Source of the DNA: Chloroflexota bacterium
GTDB lineage: Bacteria; Chloroflexota; Anaerolineae; Anaerolineales; UBA4823
Direction: 5' to 3'
Assembly: GCA_029265355.1 (NCBI GenBank)
Contig: JAJUJL010000005.1
Span: forward strand, 82,208 to 146,207
Length of the DNA stretch: 64,000 bases
In this document: positions 33,589 to 43,346 of the stretch, one piece after another
Position numbering within the stretch: position 1 is the first letter of the stretch
Layout of the letters: each line of letters opens with the position of its first letter
The notes under the pieces: model-generated
What the model was told of the DNA's origin: nothing
The model's input: only the letters and a program-made list of their open reading frames with translations
Databases searched by the model: none
Position numbers and translations under genes: made by a program

Positions 33589-33738
33589 GAAATTCCCAGG
33601 CTTGTCTCTCTTTGGAGCTTTTTCCCGGTAGGAATAGTGTCTGGTACAAGCGGCGTTTTTTTGCCGCACCAGTTGCGCAGCCTCACCCGCCTGATTGCTC
33701 GCTGGTTTCTCTGAGCAGCGAATTTATCAAAGCTAGCG

Positions 33739-33744
33739 TATAAT
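33739..33744 (+). promoter_or_regulatory. -10 element close to the PfkB start codon
   Basis: TATAAT ends 8 nt before the ATG at 33753, and there is no ribosome binding site between them. The transcript is probably leaderless or nearly so. No good -35 box is visible. Confidence 0.45.
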
Positions 33745-33752
33745 CATTTTGC

Positions 33753-34772
33753 ATGGATCTCCCTTCACCAAAATTCATTATCGCCGGCCAACTGCTGCGT
33801 GAATATATTATCCTGCCATCCAACCAGGTGCTTCTGGATGTGCCGGGAGGCAACTGCCTGTACGCTGCCGTAGGAGTGGCCGTTTGGGAGCCGCAGCCCA
33901 AGCCAGCGATCATTGCTCGCGTGGGCGAAGATTACCCCTTGGAATGGCTGCAAGAATTCAACCGGCGCGGCCTGGATACGCGCGGTGTGCGCATTTTGCC
34001 GTTTGCAGTAGATGTTCGTTCTTTTGTGGCTTATACCAGCCGCACCAGCCGGGTGTATGATGATCCCGTATCCTATTTTGCCGGATTGGGTCTCCCCTTT
34101 CCAAAAGCCTTGCTTGGTTATCACAAAGACCCCAACGCCCTGGACAGCCGCACCACCTTGCAGCCAATTTCCCTGCGCCAGGCTGATATCCCCGATGAAT
34201 TTCGTGACGCGACCGCCGCTCACTTGTGCCCTCTGGATTATTTGACTCACAGTTTAATGCCAGCGGTGCTGCGCCAGGCAGACTTTACCACGGTCACGCT
34301 CGACCCAGGGCCCGGCTATATGAATCCCACCTATTGGCCGGATGTGCCCTCGCTGATCACCGGGCTGACCGCGTTCTTGCCCGCTGAAGAGGACCTGCGC
34401 AATCTGTTCACCGGGCGCAGCAGCGATTTGTGGGAAATGGCGGAGGCGTTGGCCGCTTATGGCTGTGAAATTGTGGTCATCAAACGCGGCGAGAGCGGGC
34501 AATTGATTTACGACGCCGCCAGTCGCCGCCGCTGGGAAGTCACCGCCTATCCATCGCGTGTGGTCGATCCATCTGGCGCAGGAGATGCCTTCTGTGGAGG
34601 CTTTTTGGCCGGCTACCGGCGCACTTATGATCCGCTAGAAGCCGCCCTGTACGGCAACATCTCTGCATCTCTGGTGGTAGAAGGCGTTGGCCCATTTTAT
34701 GCGCTGGATGCTTTACCTGGCCTGGCAGAAGCGCGGCTGGCGGCCATCCGCCAAACTGTTCGCAAGGTGTGA
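33753..34772 (+). CDS. PfkB-family carbohydrate/nucleoside kinase
   Basis: A 339-residue ribokinase-fold protein. The C-terminal PfkB signature DPSGAGDAFCGGFLAGY (near residue 270) holds the catalytic aspartate and anion hole. The N-terminal part shows PGGNCLYAAVGVAVW, the usual substrate-binding glycines in a modified form, and ARVGEDYPLEWLQEF. Substrates in this family range from ribose and fructose to nucleosides; no specific motif decides here. The ATG at 33753 follows a TATAAT by 8 nt. The stop overlaps the ribosome binding region of the M20 peptidase gene, 2 nt before its start, so the two are coupled. Confidence 0.9.
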   Translation: MDLPSPKFIIAGQLLREYIILPSNQVLLDVPGGNCLYAAVGVAVWEPQPKPAIIARVGEDYPLEWLQEFNRRGLDTRGVRILPFAVDVRSFVAYTSRTSRVYDDPVSYFAGLGLPFPKALLGYHKDPNALDSRTTLQPISLRQADIPDEFRDATAAHLCPLDYLTHSLMPAVLRQADFTTVTLDPGPGYMNPTYWPDVPSLITGLTAFLPAEEDLRNLFTGRSSDLWEMAEALAAYGCEIVVIKRGESGQLIYDAASRRRWEVTAYPSRVVDPSGAGDAFCGGFLAGYRRTYDPLEAALYGNISASLVVEGVGPFYALDALPGLAEARLAAIRQTVRKV

Positions 34773-34774
34773 AG

Positions 34775-35875
34775 ATGGCTTCCGAACTGAGCAACCGCTT
34801 GCTGGAGATGACCATCGAGATACAGCAAATTCCTGCGCCCACCTTTCAGGAGCAGCAGCGGGCGCACTTCGTGCGCGACCGCCTGGTAGAAGAAGGTTTG
34901 AGTGACGTATCCATCGACAATACCGGCAATGTGTACGCCCGCCTGCCGGGCAGCGGCGCCGCTCGCCCCCTGGTGGTCAGCGCCCACCTGGACACAGTAT
35001 TTCCAGCCAGCACCGATCTGCAAGTCAAACGCACCACTAACCGCCTGTACGGACCGGGAATTGGAGATAACTCCCTGGGCATCGCCGGGTTGTTCGGCTT
35101 GCTTTGGGCGCTCAAAGAAAGAGCCAGGTCCTTACCTGGCGATTTATGGCTGGTCGCCAATGTCGGCGAAGAAGGACTTGGCGATCTGAGCGGCATGCGC
35201 GCCGTTGTGGACCGTTTCGCGGGCGCCCCGCTCGCCTACATCGTCCTGGAAGGCATGGCCTTCGGGCAAATCTACACCCGCGGCCTGGGCGTCAAACGTT
35301 ACCAGATCGAGTGCACCACCACCGGCGGTCACTCCTGGGTAGATTATGGGCGTCCTTCAGCGATTCACGAGCTGGCGGAGCTGGTCTCGCGCCTGACCAG
35401 CCTGCCGCTGCCGAAAGAGCCTCGCACCACGCTGAATGTCGGCGTGATCAGGGGCGGCACTTCGATCAATACCATTGCTGCGCAGTGTGTGCTCGAGTTA
35501 GATCTGCGCTCAGAGCACCCCGCCGCATTGGACGAGTTGGTGAAGCAAGTGGAAAGCCTGATCGCGCTGGCATCTCGCAAAGACGTGCGCATGGGCTTTT
35601 CTGTGATCGGGCAGCGCCCGGCAGGTGAAATTTCCGCCGATCATCCCCTGGTGCGTCTGGCGCAATCTTGCCTGGAAGAACAAGGCGTTCAACCCCGGTT
35701 GAATATTGGTTCGACGGATGCCAACATTCCCTTTAGCCGCGGTTTTCCGTCGGTTTGCGTGGGGCTGAGCACCGGCGCCGGGGCGCACACGCTCAACGAG
35801 TATATTAACCTCGCGCCGATAAGCTCAGGCCTGGCGCAACTGGTGTGCCTGGTCTGCAAAGCTTACAAGCTGTAA
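34775..35875 (+). CDS. M20-family metallopeptidase
   Basis: A 366-residue zinc peptidase or amidohydrolase. Metal ligands are readable: His71 and Asp73 in SAHLDTV, Asp98 in GIGDNS, the Glu132-Glu133 pair in VGEEGLGD, and the last histidine in GAGAHTLNEY. The lid domain TTTGGHSWVDYGRPSA to NTIAAQCVLELDLRSEH is complete. The pattern fits the tripeptidase/carboxypeptidase branch (PepT-like) of M20. The ATG at 34775 has AAGG 7 nt upstream; a GTG at 34769 overlaps the preceding gene. It ends 1 nt before the stop of the opposing membrane protein gene. Confidence 0.9.
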   Translation: MASELSNRLLEMTIEIQQIPAPTFQEQQRAHFVRDRLVEEGLSDVSIDNTGNVYARLPGSGAARPLVVSAHLDTVFPASTDLQVKRTTNRLYGPGIGDNSLGIAGLFGLLWALKERARSLPGDLWLVANVGEEGLGDLSGMRAVVDRFAGAPLAYIVLEGMAFGQIYTRGLGVKRYQIECTTTGGHSWVDYGRPSAIHELAELVSRLTSLPLPKEPRTTLNVGVIRGGTSINTIAAQCVLELDLRSEHPAALDELVKQVESLIALASRKDVRMGFSVIGQRPAGEISADHPLVRLAQSCLEEQGVQPRLNIGSTDANIPFSRGFPSVCVGLSTGAGAHTLNEYINLAPISSGLAQLVCLVCKAYKL

Positions 35876-35876
35876 A

Positions 35877-36668
35877 CTAATATTCTCCGCAAGCCGGACT
35901 CTGATGCGGGGGAGTGTAAATGCACACGAAGCGGTAGCCATTTTCAAAACGCACCGTGACGGCGTACTCATCCACACCGTATTCAGCCATCGGTCGCTGC
36001 ACAGGATACTGATCTGGGTGGTTGTTGACCGCCAATACGTAAGCGCCTCGCCCGGATTGCAAAAAGCCATCGACTTTTTGAAGGGGCAGGGGAAGCTCGT
36101 CCTGGGTGGCAGCCTGCTGGCCGCTCTGGATCAGAGCCTGTGTACTCTGTAGACCAAACCGCGCCTCTTTCGGGTACAAGTATAAGCTGCCGCTCAGAGC
36201 AGCCGCGGCAATGACGATCCCTGCGGAAAGCAGCAGTTTGGCCAGAGAAAAAGCCTCGTTACGCAGCTCATTCTCCCATACGCTCAACGCCCAGCGGATC
36301 AGAACGGCCACCGGGATAAACAAGAAGGTGCGCGGCAAGAATGAGATGAATAAGCCAACAAATGTGCTGGTTACGGCTTCCACGCTATCGCGCACTTCAA
36401 ATAAGATACTTGCCGAAGATAGCAGGACGCCTACCAGGGAGCTGAGCATGACTCCCGGCAGGGCTTCTTCAGGCCAGGCGGTTAACAATCCCAATAGTCC
36501 ACCAGCCAGCGTAAAGAGAATGACTGCCATCAGCGGCGGCAGGGTAGCGGCCAATGGCAAGCCCGGCAGCGCCCAAATATTGATATAGATAGACACCACG
36601 CCAAAGCTCAGACCGATTAAAACACCAAAGATAGCGCCAAGGCTGCGACGAGAAAAATCGCTTAACAT
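35877..36668 (-). CDS. polytopic membrane protein of unknown function
   Basis: A 263-residue protein that I do not recognise. Four to five hydrophobic segments occupy residues about 10-125 and 145-165, including GAIFGVLIGLSFGVVSIYI and FISFLPRTFLFIPVAVLIRW. The C-terminal 95 residues are soluble and end with RFENGYRFVCIYTPPHQSP. GGAG lies 6 nt ahead of the ATG at 36668. It converges on the M20 peptidase gene and is followed upstream by the CoA ligase gene on the same strand, about 95 nt away, without a clear operon link. Confidence 0.65.
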   Translation of the reverse strand: MLSDFSRRSLGAIFGVLIGLSFGVVSIYINIWALPGLPLAATLPPLMAVILFTLAGGLLGLLTAWPEEALPGVMLSSLVGVLLSSASILFEVRDSVEAVTSTFVGLFISFLPRTFLFIPVAVLIRWALSVWENELRNEAFSLAKLLLSAGIVIAAAALSGSLYLYPKEARFGLQSTQALIQSGQQAATQDELPLPLQKVDGFLQSGRGAYVLAVNNHPDQYPVQRPMAEYGVDEYAVTVRFENGYRFVCIYTPPHQSPACGEY

Positions 36669-36763
36669 CTTGAACTCCAGAATTTTAGGGTTTTGGAAAT
36701 TGAGCAGCGCCGATCTCGGGCGCGATCATACCACCATAGATACGTTTCTGATGCTCGAAACGT

Positions 36764-38905
36764 TCACGGCTGGGAGAGAGATACCTTACTCAGGCGGGCG
36801 CGCACGTCCAGGGCAACGACCCCCTGTCCCTTGCCCAGCACGCGCAGCGGGTTGATTTCGATTTCATGCAAAGCCGGAAAATCGGACGCCAGGCGCGACA
36901 GGTGCAACAGAGCCTGCAGAACAGCCTCGCCATCGGCGGGTGGCAGGCTGCGATATCCGCCCAGCTTGCGACCAGCCCAGGTAGAGGCAAGCATGTGTTG
37001 AGCTTCCTCCACGGTGAGCGGCGCCAGGCCAAATGCGACGTCTTTCAGTCCTTCCACCTCGATGCCCCCAGAACCGAACATAACCAACGGTCCAAACTGG
37101 GCATCCTGCACCGCTCCCAGGATCACATCCTGACCAGCCGGCAGCATCGGTTGGAGATGCACGCCCAATAGCCTCGCCCCAGGCTGGCTGACACGCGCCC
37201 GCTCCATCAACTCGGTAAAAGCCCGCGCCGCAGCTTCGGGCGAGTTGATATCGAGCAGCACACCGCCGATGTCGCTCTTATGCTGAATATCCGGCGAGGC
37301 AATTTTCATTGCCAGTGGGAAACCAAGCTGCTCTGCCTGGCTGAAAGCCTGCTGGGGTGTGGCTGCCAGGATGGTGCGCGGCGTTGGGATGCTGTAGGCT
37401 TCCAGCAATTTCAGCGTCGCTTCTGCGGGCAACCATCCGCTGGGCTGATCGCGCAGCAGGGCAGCGCCGGCAGCCTGGGCAGCGGGGTTGGCCGGCGCCA
37501 GGTGCTGGCGCTCGCGCCGCAGAAACTCAGCCCGTTCTGCCAGTATGGCGAGGGCTGAGGCGGCTCTCTCTGGAAACCGATACTCCGGCACACGCGCAGC
37601 GCGAAAATGCTCCACTGCCTCCTGAATCAGACGCTCGCCCATCAACGCAATCACCACCGGCTTAGCGCTTTCGTGGATCACCGGGATAAGTTTCTTGGCC
37701 ACCGCACCCGCGGTGTGCATGGGCGGCGGCGGTAGAATAACCAGCACGCCATGCACTTCGGGCGCTTGCAGTAGCACCTGCAAGCAAGCCGCGTATTGTT
37801 CAGGCGTCGCCGAGGCCAGCATATCCACCGGGTTGTTCAGGCTGGCCGCAGGCGGCAGCAGCGCCTGGAGGGCAGTGCGCGTTTCAGGTGAAAAATCGCA
37901 CAGGTGCAAACCGTTCACTTCAAGCGCATCGGCTGCCGTCACCCCCGGCCCGCCGGCATTGGTCAAGACAGCCATTGCTCTGCCGGCTGGCAGGGGACAC
38001 CAGGCCAGCGCCCGCGCCCAATCAAACATCTCCTCGCTGGTATCGGCGCGGATCACGCCTGCCCGCCGGAAGGCAGCATTGAAGGCATTTTCCTGCCCTG
38101 CCAGGGCGCCGGTGTGCGAAGCAACTGCCCGCCGCCCGCTGCTGAACCGTCCCACTTTGAGAGCAATGATCGGCTTTTTCAGCGCCACCTGGCTGGCCTC
38201 TGCAACGAAGCGCCGGCCATTGCTGACGCCCTCCAGGTACAGTGTCAACACGCGCGTGAAGGGATCGGCTGCCACCGGAGCAAGCACATCGGTCTCGTTT
38301 ACATCAGCCTGGTTGCCCAGGCTCACCAGGCGCGAGAGACCAAAGCCCTGCCCGCGCGCCCAGTCGATGACCGCCGCGCAGATGGCGCCCGAATGGGAAA
38401 TGAACGCCACATCGCCCGGCAGCGGCCCAGGCGGCGGCAGAAATGTGGCGTCCAGCGGTAAATGTGTGTCCAGCACGCCAATGCAGTTTGGTCCAAGCAG
38501 GCGCATTTGATAGCGGCTGGCAATTTCCAGGCACTCATCTTCCAAGGCTGCGCCCTCTGCGCCGGTTTCGCGAAAACCGCCCGAAGCGATGATGGCGGCG
38601 CGCAAGCCGCGCTCCCCGCAATCAATCAGAATCCTGGGCACCGCCTGAGCCGGGACCAGCAGCACTGCCAGGTCAACCGGGTCCGGTACTTCTACAATCG
38701 AGGTATACATGGGGCGCCCCATCAGGCTACCGCCGCGCGGGTTGACAAAGTGGATCACTCCCTGGAAATTGCTTTGGATGAGATTGCGCGCCAGGCCGTA
38801 TCCCAATTTGTCCGGGTGGCGCGAGGCGCCAATCACGGCAATGCCCTGAGGGGCGAAGAAAGGCGTCAGCGAGGGGTCGATTCCAGCGTTGTTGGAGATT
38901 GCCAT
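36764..38905 (-). CDS. ADP-forming acyl-CoA synthetase (acetate-CoA ligase family)
   Basis: A 713-residue fused alpha-beta NDP-forming acyl-CoA synthetase that makes ATP from acetyl- or acyl-CoA during fermentation. The CoA-binding Rossmann domain shows IAVIGASRHPDKLGYGLARN. The ligase domain follows with SHSGAICAAV, and the phosphohistidine region is SHTGALAGQENAF. The ATP-grasp domain occupies the last 230 residues, with FPLAMKIASPDIQHKSDIGG and a C-terminal EIEINPLRVLG. GGGAGG lies just before the ATG at 38905. The start lies 40 nt inside the end of the GH36 gene, so the two are translated from one message. Acetate or a branched-chain acid are likely products. Confidence 0.93.
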   Translation of the reverse strand: MAISNNAGIDPSLTPFFAPQGIAVIGASRHPDKLGYGLARNLIQSNFQGVIHFVNPRGGSLMGRPMYTSIVEVPDPVDLAVLLVPAQAVPRILIDCGERGLRAAIIASGGFRETGAEGAALEDECLEIASRYQMRLLGPNCIGVLDTHLPLDATFLPPPGPLPGDVAFISHSGAICAAVIDWARGQGFGLSRLVSLGNQADVNETDVLAPVAADPFTRVLTLYLEGVSNGRRFVAEASQVALKKPIIALKVGRFSSGRRAVASHTGALAGQENAFNAAFRRAGVIRADTSEEMFDWARALAWCPLPAGRAMAVLTNAGGPGVTAADALEVNGLHLCDFSPETRTALQALLPPAASLNNPVDMLASATPEQYAACLQVLLQAPEVHGVLVILPPPPMHTAGAVAKKLIPVIHESAKPVVIALMGERLIQEAVEHFRAARVPEYRFPERAASALAILAERAEFLRRERQHLAPANPAAQAAGAALLRDQPSGWLPAEATLKLLEAYSIPTPRTILAATPQQAFSQAEQLGFPLAMKIASPDIQHKSDIGGVLLDINSPEAAARAFTELMERARVSQPGARLLGVHLQPMLPAGQDVILGAVQDAQFGPLVMFGSGGIEVEGLKDVAFGLAPLTVEEAQHMLASTWAGRKLGGYRSLPPADGEAVLQALLHLSRLASDFPALHEIEINPLRVLGKGQGVVALDVRARLSKVSLSQP

Positions 38906-41286
38906 TCAGCCTCCCAGGTAACCCGAACGGTCGTAAAGGCCTCGAAATCCACAGGGATGATCCATGTACCAGCTTTCGTGTGTTCCGCTAAAACCGATTT
39001 ACCAGCCAGCAATGCGCTGCGCAGCCTGCCAGGCAAATATAGCTCGATTTTACCGCGTGCTCTTCCTTGGCGCTGGAGTCGAATGCTCAGCGCCTTGTTT
39101 TCCACCACCCACTCTGTCACTTCTAATCCCTGGGAGATGTGCAGATCACTGCCCAGGTAGAGGGGACTTTCCGGCAAGCGCGGGCGCACTGCAAGCAGCC
39201 GCACACCGTGGGCAGGGATATTCCCCAGGTGGAAACACCCATTCCTGGACTGGAAGCTGGACTGAAGCCAATAATCGCGACCCCAGTAATCCTGCCCTGC
39301 TGGAAGGCCATATTCGGATAGCCTGATCTCGCCCGACTGCGGCTCGTCTGTCCAGTTGAATCGAGCCAGCAGGCGCCAGCTTCCAGGCGCGCCGTCCAAA
39401 TCCAACCGCACACGGCCCGGCGTCTTGGCGTCGAGCCAATCCAGGATCACGGGGCGCCGCTCCATCGGTGGCAGCAATGAGGCTAAAAGTTGGAGCCTGT
39501 CTTCGTCCAGGGCGGCAATTTCATCGGAGATAACCAGGCTGCCGCCAGTCAGGGCCAGCACACTGCAGGTCGACTGCAATTCCGCCATCGTGAGCCTGGT
39601 TTGAGCTCGCAGTTGCAGGCAGTCAGGGTCATTGATCCACCAGCGCCTGTGCAAGGGCGCGCGCGTCAAGGCGTTGTGCAATGCGTTGCGCACAGATGGC
39701 AAGTCTGGCTCTGGAGCAAAGAAGCGCTCAATATTCCAGACTGCGGGCAACCAGCGGCTGGAGGTATCAGCATTGATGCGCATGGCATCTACCAGGCCAA
39801 TCGCCGGTCCCAAGGGGCAGCCGCAGCCCAACAGGAAAGTTTCAGGGCCAGCCGCCTGGCGCAACACCTGCAGCCCGCGACGGAGCACCTGGGCGCGGGT
39901 CAGTCGTGTATCCAGGTAGCGGGCCGGGATGGCAGCCGCAAAGAGAAAATCCAGCTTGAGGTAGCCAAAACCCCATTCTTGCACCGCAGAGCGCAGCACC
40001 TCGGCAGCGTATGCCAGGGCTTCCGGGTGGGTCAGATCCAGCGCGGTGGTCAACGCATTCCAGAAAAAACCGGCATTGACCGGCTTGCCTCGGCGGGTGC
40101 GCAGCAGCCAATCAGGATGTTCAACCGCCAATTTCGAGCGGGGGTGAACGATGAATGGCGCCAGCCACAGCCCTGGTCGGAAACCTGCACCACAGATTTC
40201 CTCCCCCAACCCAGCCACGCCTTGCTTGAACGGTTCTGAAAAATCGAACCAATCTCCCGAACAGCGCTGAAAGCCATCATCGATTTGGAATACCTGCAAC
40301 GGGATTTCTGCTTTTAGCTGAGACAAGGCGCGCAAGTTGCGGCGCAAATCGTTTGGCGTCACCGCGCCGCGGTAATCGCTGGAAGAAAATTGGTACCAGG
40401 AGCACCATCCAGTAGGAGAGTCCAGGTGAAACGGTATCGCAACCCGGTTCTGACGTGCAGCAGCCAAAAGATATATACCCAAAGGATCAGAGTCATCGAT
40501 TTCCAGAAACTGCAGGCACGCCCAATCTGTTTCCATGCAATCTCCAGGCGCAAGCACCGCCCGGTCGCCGTTGGCCCACAGGTTAAGCCTGGGCTGTTCG
40601 CCACTCAAATCCACTTCGAACGAGCCGAAGTGCTGTTGCTGCGAGAGAAAGCCCAGCAGCAGGCCAGCCCGGGAACGCAAGTCAGCCAGAACGCCAAACA
40701 TATCGCTGGCGAAGCGCCCGCGCCGGCGCGGTGGCTTGGCGTCGTACAGGCGGGTGGGCTCACGCAGCACTCCGAGCCGGGTAGCCTTGGGGTGATCTTC
40801 TGGGTAGTAAGCGCCGCTGTAAGACCAGCTCTGCCAGCCGTTTGCGAAGAATGCCAGGCGATGGGATCGCTCGACCGACAGGTTGATTTGCCCGCTGCCC
40901 GGGAGAAGGTGGAGCATGTCAATTTGCTTTATCTCCACCCGCTGCGCACCACGGTTTTCCACTGCTACCTTCCACAGCAGCAGCGGTTGGTCTGTCATCA
41001 GGGCAAAGGTGATCGTACACGCCAGACCCATTTCATCTGGCGCCTCAATGATCTGCACCTGGCGAATTGCGCCAGAGTCAATTTCGATGAATTGCTCAGG
41101 GATCAGGCTGGCGTCTCCCCAACGCCAGGAACGCCGATGCAGGCGCTCAGCCACATACACCTGTAATCCACCCTGGGCGCTTTGAAGCGCCCAGGGCTGG
41201 TTTGCCGACGCCGATGAAATATCAAAAGCGCCACTCTCAAGATGAGCCTGGAAATGCAAAAACCGGCTGTTAAGTTCTAACCCCAT
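38866..41286 (-). CDS. GH36 alpha-galactosidase
   Basis: An 806-residue family 36 glycoside hydrolase. After a beta-sandwich N-terminal domain the barrel shows PTGWCSWYQFSSSDYRG and QIDDGFQ. The nucleophile aspartate lies in GYLKLDFLFAAA (near residue 445) and the acid/base aspartate in MRINADTSSRW (near residue 507). These are the standard GH36 positions. There is no signal peptide, so imported raffinose-type sugars or galactosides are the likely substrates. The ATG at 41286 lies 22 nt after the STAS gene and the end overlaps the CoA ligase gene by 40 nt. It belongs to the end of the minus-strand run starting at 47325. Confidence 0.92.
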   Translation of the reverse strand: MGLELNSRFLHFQAHLESGAFDISSASANQPWALQSAQGGLQVYVAERLHRRSWRWGDASLIPEQFIEIDSGAIRQVQIIEAPDEMGLACTITFALMTDQPLLLWKVAVENRGAQRVEIKQIDMLHLLPGSGQINLSVERSHRLAFFANGWQSWSYSGAYYPEDHPKATRLGVLREPTRLYDAKPPRRRGRFASDMFGVLADLRSRAGLLLGFLSQQQHFGSFEVDLSGEQPRLNLWANGDRAVLAPGDCMETDWACLQFLEIDDSDPLGIYLLAAARQNRVAIPFHLDSPTGWCSWYQFSSSDYRGAVTPNDLRRNLRALSQLKAEIPLQVFQIDDGFQRCSGDWFDFSEPFKQGVAGLGEEICGAGFRPGLWLAPFIVHPRSKLAVEHPDWLLRTRRGKPVNAGFFWNALTTALDLTHPEALAYAAEVLRSAVQEWGFGYLKLDFLFAAAIPARYLDTRLTRAQVLRRGLQVLRQAAGPETFLLGCGCPLGPAIGLVDAMRINADTSSRWLPAVWNIERFFAPEPDLPSVRNALHNALTRAPLHRRWWINDPDCLQLRAQTRLTMAELQSTCSVLALTGGSLVISDEIAALDEDRLQLLASLLPPMERRPVILDWLDAKTPGRVRLDLDGAPGSWRLLARFNWTDEPQSGEIRLSEYGLPAGQDYWGRDYWLQSSFQSRNGCFHLGNIPAHGVRLLAVRPRLPESPLYLGSDLHISQGLEVTEWVVENKALSIRLQRQGRARGKIELYLPGRLRSALLAGKSVLAEHTKAGTWIIPVDFEAFTTVRVTWEAEWQSPTTLESTPR

Positions 41287-41308
41287 GTGAGCAAAGCAGT
41301 CCTCACGG

Positions 41309-41662
41309 TCAGCTTGCGGGAGATTGCTGCACGGTGTGCAAAGCCGCTTCCAGGCTTTTGTGAGGCGTCAACACCTGGTCTAACATGGTCAGGTGCAGTG
41401 CTGTGCGGATCTGAGGGTTGGCGTTGCAAATTCCGATCTTGCCGCCAACACGCGCCAGCGCTTTCATGCCGGTAACCAATACACTCAAGCCAGAGGAGTC
41501 CATAAAATCGACATGCGCCAGGTCTATGACCACATTTTTCACACCGCGGTTAATCTGGTCGAAGATGAGCTGGCGAGTGGAAGGCGCCGATTCGACATCC
41601 AACCGTCCAATCGGGCGTAAGATCACCAGTTCGAAAGAAACCCGTTCAATGGTTGTCCGCAT
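41309..41662 (-). CDS. STAS-domain anti-sigma factor antagonist
   Basis: A 117-residue STAS protein of the SpoIIAA/RsbV type. The phosphorylation site is FMDSSGLSVLV, with the serine pair at 56-57. In partner switching the dephosphorylated form binds the anti-sigma kinase. The start is the ATG at 41662 with AGGAG 7 nt upstream; longer frames run into the preceding gene. It overlaps the SpoIIE/HATPase gene by 17 nt, so the regulator pair is translated together. No cognate sigma-B-like factor is encoded in the window. Confidence 0.92.
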   Translation of the reverse strand: MRTTIERVSFELVILRPIGRLDVESAPSTRQLIFDQINRGVKNVVIDLAHVDFMDSSGLSVLVTGMKALARVGGKIGICNANPQIRTALHLTMLDQVLTPHKSLEAALHTVQQSPAS

Positions 41663-43346
41663 GCAAAGCTCCTGCTGGCACCCCCCTGGAGTATTTTTCC
41701 AGTCGCCAATGGTTGCGCCCCCCCGGCAAACGTGTATATTCACACACATCCAGTAACTGGCGAGCAATAATCAAACCATAACCGCCTTCGGGCGGGTTCT
41801 CGGGCGAAAACACGTGCGGCGGCTTATCGACGAACTCGAGCCCACTATCGATCAGGTCCAGGCAAACTCGGTCGGGCCATAAACTCAGGCGTCCCTGGAT
41901 TCGTCCGTGCTGAGGGTTGTTCTTGTAGGCGTGCAACACGATATTGGTAGCAATCTCTGAGACTGCCAGCTCCCATTCTTCCAGAAAACGTATTTGTTCT
42001 CTTTTATCGGCAAATTCCAATTCTTCTGTAGACCTGCGGGCGAACATCGCCAGAGAGCGAGCGCTGGATCGCTCTGCAGGATACACAAACGGAAGCACAT
42101 GCAGAGGGGCATGGTCGACAGACTCAACCCGAGTGAGAAAAATGGCCACATCATCGCTCAACGGCAGAGCGCCGCGATGCAAATCCAGCGCGTCCAGTAT
42201 CACTGCAATTTGTTGGGAAGCCGAGGCAGTGTGCGTGGCGGTGAGCAAATCCACCATTGCCTGCAAGCCAAACACGCGTCCATTTTCATTCTCGGCTTCG
42301 GTGATGCCATCGCTGTAAAGCAGCAAGACATCCCCCAATTGAAGAGGTATCTCTTTTTGCAGGATTTTTAACTGCGGCGCTACACCCAACGGCAGTCCGG
42401 TGCTGGTCAGTGGAACGATATCCTGACTGTCAGCCTGCCATAACAGGGTTACTGTGTGCCCGGCGCTGGCGTAGCGCAACCGCAGGGGATCAGTTTGCAG
42501 CACCGCCAGGAATGCCGTGATAAATGTATGGGTACGATCCAATTCATCATAGATCAGGCGGTTGATACTTTGCAGTAAGTCAGCCGGCTCCTGGCGATGC
42601 TGGATTTCGCTCTTGAGTGTCGCATGAATCAATGCCGAGAGCAGCGCTGCCGGAATGCCCTTGCCGGCAACATCGCCGATGATGATGGCCAATCCGTTGG
42701 GAAGATCAAAGATATCGTAGAAATCCCCTCCCACATGCGAAGCAGGCTTCAGGCGCACCGCAAAATCCAACCCGGGCACACGCGGCATTTGGGTTGGCAG
42801 GAAACTATCCTGAATTTGGCTGGTGACGACCAGCTCGTCATCCAACCTGCGGCTGTCGACCTCAGCCAATTGGGCTTCCTCCAGCCGAAAATAAATTGCG
42901 ATCTGGTTCGCAACAATTTTCAACACCTGAACGTCTTCATCCAGCAAATTTTCTGAGGGATAGTTTATGATCCCAAGTAAGCCCCTCTTGTGGATGAAAT
43001 CAGGCAAAGGGACGAGCAATAAATTGTTGAGGCGGGGGAAATCTTCTAAGATAGAGGCATGCAGCTCTGATCCGGCCTTCAGCAGCGTAGCCCCAACCAA
43101 TTGATCTGCAAGGGGCATTAAGTGCACCAGCCGGTGAGCGCTGCGTCCGCTCACGGTATACACATCAACCCGTCCATGATTCTCCACGATCAGGCCAATA
43201 TCGGTAGCGGGGATAAGCTCCAGCAGCAATTGCGCCAGGCGATTGAACTTCTGAGGCACGGCAATCGGAGCATTGCAATAAGCGGCAATTTCAGCCAGGA
43301 AGTCCAATCTCCGGCGCAGATCCGCCAACTTCGCGTTGCGTCTCAC
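41646..43346 (-). CDS. GAF-SpoIIE phosphatase fused to an RsbW-like HATPase domain
   Basis: A 566-residue partner-switching protein. Residues about 15-155 form a GAF-like sensor. Residues about 175-375 form a PP2C/SpoIIE phosphatase with KPASHVGGDFYDIF, IIGDVAGKGIPAALLSA, RYASAGHTVTLL and YSDGITEAENENG. The last 150 residues are a HATPase_c domain with the N box ELAVSEIATNIVLHAYKN and the G box GGYGLIIARQLLD. One protein thus has both the phosphatase and the kinase-like arm that act on the STAS protein encoded next. The start is the GTG at 43346, which overlaps the EcfT stop in GTGA. Cytoplasmic; the signal sensed by GAF is unknown. Confidence 0.9.
   Translation of the reverse strand: MRRNAKLADLRRRLDFLAEIAAYCNAPIAVPQKFNRLAQLLLELIPATDIGLIVENHGRVDVYTVSGRSAHRLVHLMPLADQLVGATLLKAGSELHASILEDFPRLNNLLLVPLPDFIHKRGLLGIINYPSENLLDEDVQVLKIVANQIAIYFRLEEAQLAEVDSRRLDDELVVTSQIQDSFLPTQMPRVPGLDFAVRLKPASHVGGDFYDIFDLPNGLAIIIGDVAGKGIPAALLSALIHATLKSEIQHRQEPADLLQSINRLIYDELDRTHTFITAFLAVLQTDPLRLRYASAGHTVTLLWQADSQDIVPLTSTGLPLGVAPQLKILQKEIPLQLGDVLLLYSDGITEAENENGRVFGLQAMVDLLTATHTASASQQIAVILDALDLHRGALPLSDDVAIFLTRVESVDHAPLHVLPFVYPAERSSARSLAMFARRSTEELEFADKREQIRFLEEWELAVSEIATNIVLHAYKNNPQHGRIQGRLSLWPDRVCLDLIDSGLEFVDKPPHVFSPENPPEGGYGLIIARQLLDVCEYTRLPGGRNHWRLEKYSRGVPAGALHADNH

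Noticed and set aside
33649..33667. Hairpin GCGGC-GTTTTTTT-GCCGC after the exporter operon as a terminator.
   Set aside because: The T run lies in the loop, not after the stem, so it does not have terminator form.
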